DNA from: Candidatus Levyibacteriota bacterium
Lineage (GTDB): Bacteria > Patescibacteriota > Microgenomatia > Levybacterales > UBA12049
Reading direction: 5' to 3'
NCBI GenBank assembly: GCA_016204425.1
Contig: JACQKR010000040.1
Coordinates: 1-8,549, forward strand
DNA: 8,549 nt
The notes below the pieces were generated by a model that was not told the origin of the DNA, searched no databases, and saw nothing but the letters and a program-made list of their open reading frames with translations. Both the position numbers and the translations under genes were made by a program. Within the stretch, counting starts at the first letter, position 1; each line of letters begins with the position of its first letter. Shown here one piece after another: positions 6,241-8,549 of this stretch.

Positions 6241-6259
6241 TTATTCTTACGAAGAATGA
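6241..6259. promoter_or_regulatory. Inverted repeat upstream of the 166-aa gene
   Basis: ATTCTT (6243-6248), loop ACG, AAGAAT (6252-6257) form a perfect 6-bp inverted repeat, extendable by one G-T and one T-A pair. Its centre lies about 49 bp upstream of the predicted start of the 166-aa gene, just beyond that gene's -35. It has no adjacent T run in a useful orientation, so an operator fits better than a terminator. Confidence 0.35.
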
Positions 6260-6281
6260 GGAATTTTTATCACGTTTATTT

Positions 6282-6297
6282 TGTAATAATTATTACA
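6282..6297. promoter_or_regulatory. Perfect 16-bp palindrome, Crp/Fnr-like box candidate
   Basis: TGTAATAATTATTACA is a perfect palindrome. It has the half-site spacing of Crp-family sites (TGTAA-N6-TTACA; classic Crp is TGTGA-N6-TCACA). Its centre is about 88 bp upstream of the predicted start of the 166-aa gene and about 133 bp upstream of that of the ketoacyl synthase gene. A Crp-family gene lies at 7745-8452. The link is inference, because the A at the fourth position differs from the base usually read by the Arg-Glu pair of Crp. Confidence 0.45.
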
Positions 6298-6364
6298 GTA
6301 AGTATATGTTTGTCACCGTTTTCTCTAAGCGGACGAATGCATGGAGCTTCTTTACATCAAGAAT

Positions 6365-6386
6365 TGTAAAACAGCTACAGATTACA
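6365..6386. promoter_or_regulatory. Second TGTAA / TTACA inverted pair near the ketoacyl synthase promoter
   Basis: TGTAA (6365-6369) and TTACA (6382-6386) repeat the same half-sites as the palindrome at 6282-6297 but 12 nt apart instead of 6. The centre is about 47 bp upstream of the predicted synthase transcription start, where an activator of a promoter with a poor -35 would bind. The wider spacing makes this a weak candidate. Confidence 0.25.
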
Positions 6387-6406
6387 TACAAAAATTACCC
6401 ATAATC

Positions 6407-6415
6407 TGGTACAAT
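6407..6415 (+). promoter_or_regulatory. Extended -10 promoter of the ketoacyl synthase III gene
   Basis: TGGTACAAT contains an extended -10 (TGN before TACAAT, 6410-6415). Ten nt separate it from the ATG at 6426, giving a 3-4 nt leader. The hexamer at 17-nt spacing (TACAAA, 6387-6392) is a poor -35. The in-frame ATG at 6414 overlaps the -10 itself and so cannot be on this transcript. Confidence 0.6.
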
Positions 6416-6425
6416 GACGCACATT

Positions 6426-7748
6426 ATGTCTGGTCGTGCAGAAATTGCAGAGAAAGACGGTCAAAGTGGTTTGCCTGGCACTGCGCAGTTAGCACCCAAA
6501 GTATTTGTCGATGCAAAGTCTGTGCCGGAAACGGAAAGAGCTCCATCCTCCGGAATTCATTTCAAACGGTATTTGCCTTCAACTATTGTATCTGTTGCAG
6601 AGCATATTCAAAACTATCCAAACTGGGAAGGATATGATTTTCGAGTGCGAATTGGCCCGTCGTCTCTTCGCGAGGCTCATCCTGAAGCATTTGAAGAAGA
6701 TAGAGATGTCGCTGAAAAGCTTGCCTTGGATCTTGTCAAAGAGACACGAGTAAAACCGGATATCATCATTGTCTGCTCGAGTCACCTTCCAGTTCCTGAT
6801 GAAAGTAATCCAACGGCACATCATCGTGCAAATCACGTGCGATCGTATTTGCAAGAACATTGGGAGGAGGCCGGTGTTGCAGAAGATCTTGATACTGAAG
6901 ACCCAACCAATACGCATACCGAATCAGATGCGTGTTCGAGTTTTGTGATGGCATTGAAATGGCTGCATGATCTTGACAATGGCGAGAACGGTCCAATAAA
7001 AAACAAAAACGTGCTCATTGTTATCGATGAGACAGAATATCGTCGAACACTCCCTCCTCCGGAGAAGGATGATAGCAAGAGCCGGCTTATTTTTTCAGAT
7101 GGTGCTATTGCTATGCAGTTTACATACGGGGAGGATTTTACCGTTCTTGGAACTACGCACCATCACGAGATGGACCCGGAAAAGAATAATTGGCTCACAA
7201 TGCAAACACCTCCTATCCCAAATGATGAATATGTCCACGCAGTTCTCCCACCGTATAGTGACCATTTCAGTATGAATGGGGGGGAAATTTTCAAATACTT
7301 TACCGCTCAAATAAAACGCGACAAATTAGAGAATGGACTAGCGCCTTACGATCTTACCGGACTAGATTTTGCGTTTATTCATCAGGCAAGTATCAAAATA
7401 GTCCGGCCTATGAGAGATCAGGTATTTCCCGATGCAAAATATTTTGGCTGGGGTGTTATGGAATATGGAAATCTGTCTTCAGCCTCAACTGTCTACGATC
7501 TTGCTGACGGGATGAGGGGGTATTGGCGAGAAACACTCGAGCCGCTTGCAGATGCTTTTGTCGATTCCTCTATTTCAGTCAGGAATCCTAATGGAAAGGT
7601 ACTGTTTGATGCGTTGAAGCTAAAACGTCAGGAAAAAAATCTAATTCAGCCAGGAGATACAGGAGTGTTCGTTGGTTTCGGTGCTGGTTTGACATGGGCT
7701 GCGGCAATTGTACGGTTGGGTCCTCCCGATGAGAGCGTTGCAGCTTAG
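6426..7748 (+). CDS. FabH-like 3-oxoacyl-ACP synthase III family protein (thiolase fold), 440 aa
   Basis: This is a ketoacyl synthase III-type condensing enzyme, normally joining an acyl-CoA to malonyl-ACP through an acyl-cysteine. All three catalytic residues are visible: C170 (SDACSSFVMAL), H319 (FIHQASIKI) and N349 (EYGNLSSAS). Family hallmarks also include FSDGAIAMQF (about 223-232), MNGGEIFKYF (about 283-292) and the C-terminal GFGAGLTWAAAIVRL. The His-to-Asn distance of 30 equals that of E. coli FabH. The protein is much longer than the usual 320 aa or so: about 58 extra residues before the Cys, 17 more between Cys and His, and about 48 more after the Asn. No other lipid gene is nearby, so its substrate could be a fatty acid, polyketide-like or other acyl group. 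Start 6426 (MSGRAE) is preferred over 6414 because the -10 overlaps the latter. It ends in SVAA, and its stop overlaps the convergent regulator's stop. Confidence 0.87.
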   Translation: MSGRAEIAEKDGQSGLPGTAQLAPKVFVDAKSVPETERAPSSGIHFKRYLPSTIVSVAEHIQNYPNWEGYDFRVRIGPSSLREAHPEAFEEDRDVAEKLALDLVKETRVKPDIIIVCSSHLPVPDESNPTAHHRANHVRSYLQEHWEEAGVAEDLDTEDPTNTHTESDACSSFVMALKWLHDLDNGENGPIKNKNVLIVIDETEYRRTLPPPEKDDSKSRLIFSDGAIAMQFTYGEDFTVLGTTHHHEMDPEKNNWLTMQTPPIPNDEYVHAVLPPYSDHFSMNGGEIFKYFTAQIKRDKLENGLAPYDLTGLDFAFIHQASIKIVRPMRDQVFPDAKYFGWGVMEYGNLSSASTVYDLADGMRGYWRETLEPLADAFVDSSISVRNPNGKVLFDALKLKRQEKNLIQPGDTGVFVGFGAGLTWAAAIVRLGPPDESVAA

Positions 7749-8452
7749 CGTTTGCGGCCTAATGTCGCATATTCATTGAGCTTCTTTTGATTAAGAATTT
7801 TTACATTTCCCCGGTTTACTTTCACTATTCCTTCTTCTTCTAATCGATGGAGCGCAATTGTTACTGTCTCTCGAAATGCGCCGACAAATTCCGCTATGCG
7901 TTGGTGGGTAAGATCCAAGTCAATTTTTATTTCACCATCTTTGTTTGTGCCAAACCTGCTTGCGCAGTCTGCGAGAAATATCGCGACTCGTGCACTCGTA
8001 CTGGCATAAACAAAGCTTTCATATTTCTTCTCAGTGTAGCCTAATCGAGCTCCAAAAACGTGAATTAAATCAACAAGCACTTCAGGATGCTCAACGATAT
8101 TCTCGAAACATTCTTTTCTCGATATGGTAATAACCTTAAGCGGCGTGAGCGCTTCCGCAGTATGCATGGTACGCTCCTCTTGCGTGAGTAATGTTCTTAC
8201 GCCGAGGACATGTCCCGGTCCAAGCAGATAACTTGTTGTTTCTCTCCCCTCCTCCGAGAGCCGGTAGATTTTTACGTACCCGTCCTTTATATAATAGAGA
8301 CGTCCCAGCGGATCTCCTTCATTAAATAGTATTGTCCCTTTTCGAAGCGTTTGTAACGGACGGTTTTTGGAGCTGAGAAAGATTTTGGAGAAATTCGGAG
8401 GCTCCCATACTTTTTCCAGCCTCTCGCTTAATTTTTTCCTGTACTCATCCAC
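7745..8452 (-). CDS. Crp/Fnr family transcriptional regulator, 235 aa
   Basis: This is a cytoplasmic dimeric DNA-binding regulator. The cNMP-binding beta barrel is about residues 33-112 (LRKGTILFNEGDPLGRLYYI...). The dimer helix is about 115-150. A Crp-type winged HTH spans about 152-225, with recognition helix GAFRETVTIALHRL (191-204) and the R194-E195 pair that in Crp reads TGTGA half-sites. The pocket keeps an R-T pair (94-95) where Crp has Arg-Ser. It has HV (81-82) in place of the Glu that contacts the ribose of cAMP, so cAMP as ligand is doubtful. The N-terminal Cys cluster of Fnr is absent (only two Cys, 115 and 163), so it is not a 4Fe-4S Fnr. The start is GTG at 8452, 7 nt after a -10. 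The stop TAA overlaps the convergent synthase's TAG by 3 nt. Targets are unknown. Confidence 0.9.
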   Translation of the reverse strand: MDEYRKKLSERLEKVWEPPNFSKIFLSSKNRPLQTLRKGTILFNEGDPLGRLYYIKDGYVKIYRLSEEGRETTSYLLGPGHVLGVRTLLTQEERTMHTAEALTPLKVITISRKECFENIVEHPEVLVDLIHVFGARLGYTEKKYESFVYASTSARVAIFLADCASRFGTNKDGEIKIDLDLTHQRIAEFVGAFRETVTIALHRLEEEGIVKVNRGNVKILNQKKLNEYATLGRKR

Positions 8453-8459
8453 TATCTAG

Positions 8460-8487
8460 ACTATAACAGATTGTCAGTAGAGTTCAA
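8460..8487 (-). promoter_or_regulatory. Promoter of the Crp/Fnr regulator gene, leaderless GTG
   Basis: TTGAAC (8487..8482, 4 of 6 consensus), a 16-nt spacer, then TATAGT (8465..8460). Seven nt separate the -10 from the GTG at 8452, so the first transcribed base would be the G of the start codon. The -35 is formed by the first unit of the heptamer repeat. Confidence 0.65.
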
Positions 8488-8509
8488 AGTTTACAGTGCA
8501 AAGTTCAAA
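8482..8509. repeat. Four-copy 7-bp tandem repeat, consensus GTTCAAA
   Basis: Four consecutive heptamers occupy 8482-8509: GTTCAAA, GTTTACA, GTGCAAA, GTTCAAA. Outer copies are identical and inner copies carry one or two changes. Short heptamer arrays of this kind are known from intergenic regions, for example the cyanobacterial STRR families. This one touches the promoter of the Crp/Fnr gene. Confidence 0.6.
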
Positions 8510-8516
8510 ATTAAGG

Positions 8517-8534
8517 AATCGCGTTGCGACGATT
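8517..8534. repeat. Small hairpin after the heptamer array, possible eroded dispersed repeat
   Basis: TCGC (8519-8522), loop GTT, GCGA (8526-8529) form a 4-bp GC-rich stem, with AA (8517-8518) able to pair with TT (8533-8534) across a CGA bulge. An AT-rich tail follows to the window end. Together with the heptamers this looks like the edge of a dispersed intergenic repeat. That reading is inference from its form only. Confidence 0.3.
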
Positions 8535-8549
8535 TATAAAATAAAGTAC

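Noticed and set aside
6202..6425. A small RNA or extra gene in the largest intergenic region
   Set aside because: No coding frame with a promoter in the local layout, no tRNA-like fold and no terminator; the only structure is the palindromes and the two promoters.
1..8549. Recoded UGA as in Gracilibacteria or Absconditabacteria
   Set aside because: TGA ends the 235-aa gene at 3078-3080 in a natural position, and the recognised domains are complete without any reassigned codon.

Overview
The window is dense with short, mostly single-gene transcription units. It holds nine complete protein genes and the first codons of a tenth. It suggests a bacterium of the Candidate Phyla Radiation (Patescibacteria), most likely Microgenomates-like. 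The basis is the gene mix (CPR-style transaldolase N-terminus, DUF4230, SIMPL and M16 proteins, a lone Xer recombinase, several lineage-type hypotheticals), moderate GC by eye, tiny intergenic gaps, and near absence of Shine-Dalgarno sequences. This placement is inference. The standard genetic code fits, with TGA used as a stop.

Layout. At the left edge (1-89, minus) is the start of a transaldolase-family gene. It is divergent from a plus-strand run: M16 zinc peptidase (178-1686), membrane-anchored DUF4230 protein (1731-2333), an unrecognised protein with a Tat-like N-terminus (2373-3080) and a XerC/D-type recombinase (3129-4058). These meet, stop to stop, a minus-strand run read from 6201 down to 4060: an unrecognised 166-aa protein, a membrane-anchored SIMPL/DUF541 protein and an unrecognised 243-aa protein. 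A 224-bp divergent regulatory region (6202-6425) with two palindromes separates that run from an atypical FabH-like ketoacyl synthase III (6426-7748). The synthase converges on a Crp/Fnr regulator (7745-8452, minus) with overlapping stop codons. The right edge carries a heptamer tandem repeat and a small hairpin.

The main result is promoter architecture. Each of the ten start codons has a sigma70-type -10 element ending only 6-11 nt upstream, usually with a -35 at a 17-nt spacing. The predicted transcription start therefore falls on or within about 5 nt of the start codon. Every gene appears to have its own promoter and a leaderless or almost leaderless mRNA. This corrects several starts that a longest-frame caller would place too far upstream.

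Other points worth a look: three of the eight complete proteins other than the regulator end in a hydrophobic residue followed by Ala-Ala, like the LAA end of the SsrA tag. A 16-bp palindrome covers the SIMPL promoter. A TGTAA-N6-TTACA palindrome lies between the 166-aa gene and the ketoacyl synthase, near a Crp-family gene. The ketoacyl synthase is an orphan with all three catalytic residues. No RNA genes, insertion sequences or CRISPR arrays were seen, and no gene-free stretch exceeds 300 bases.
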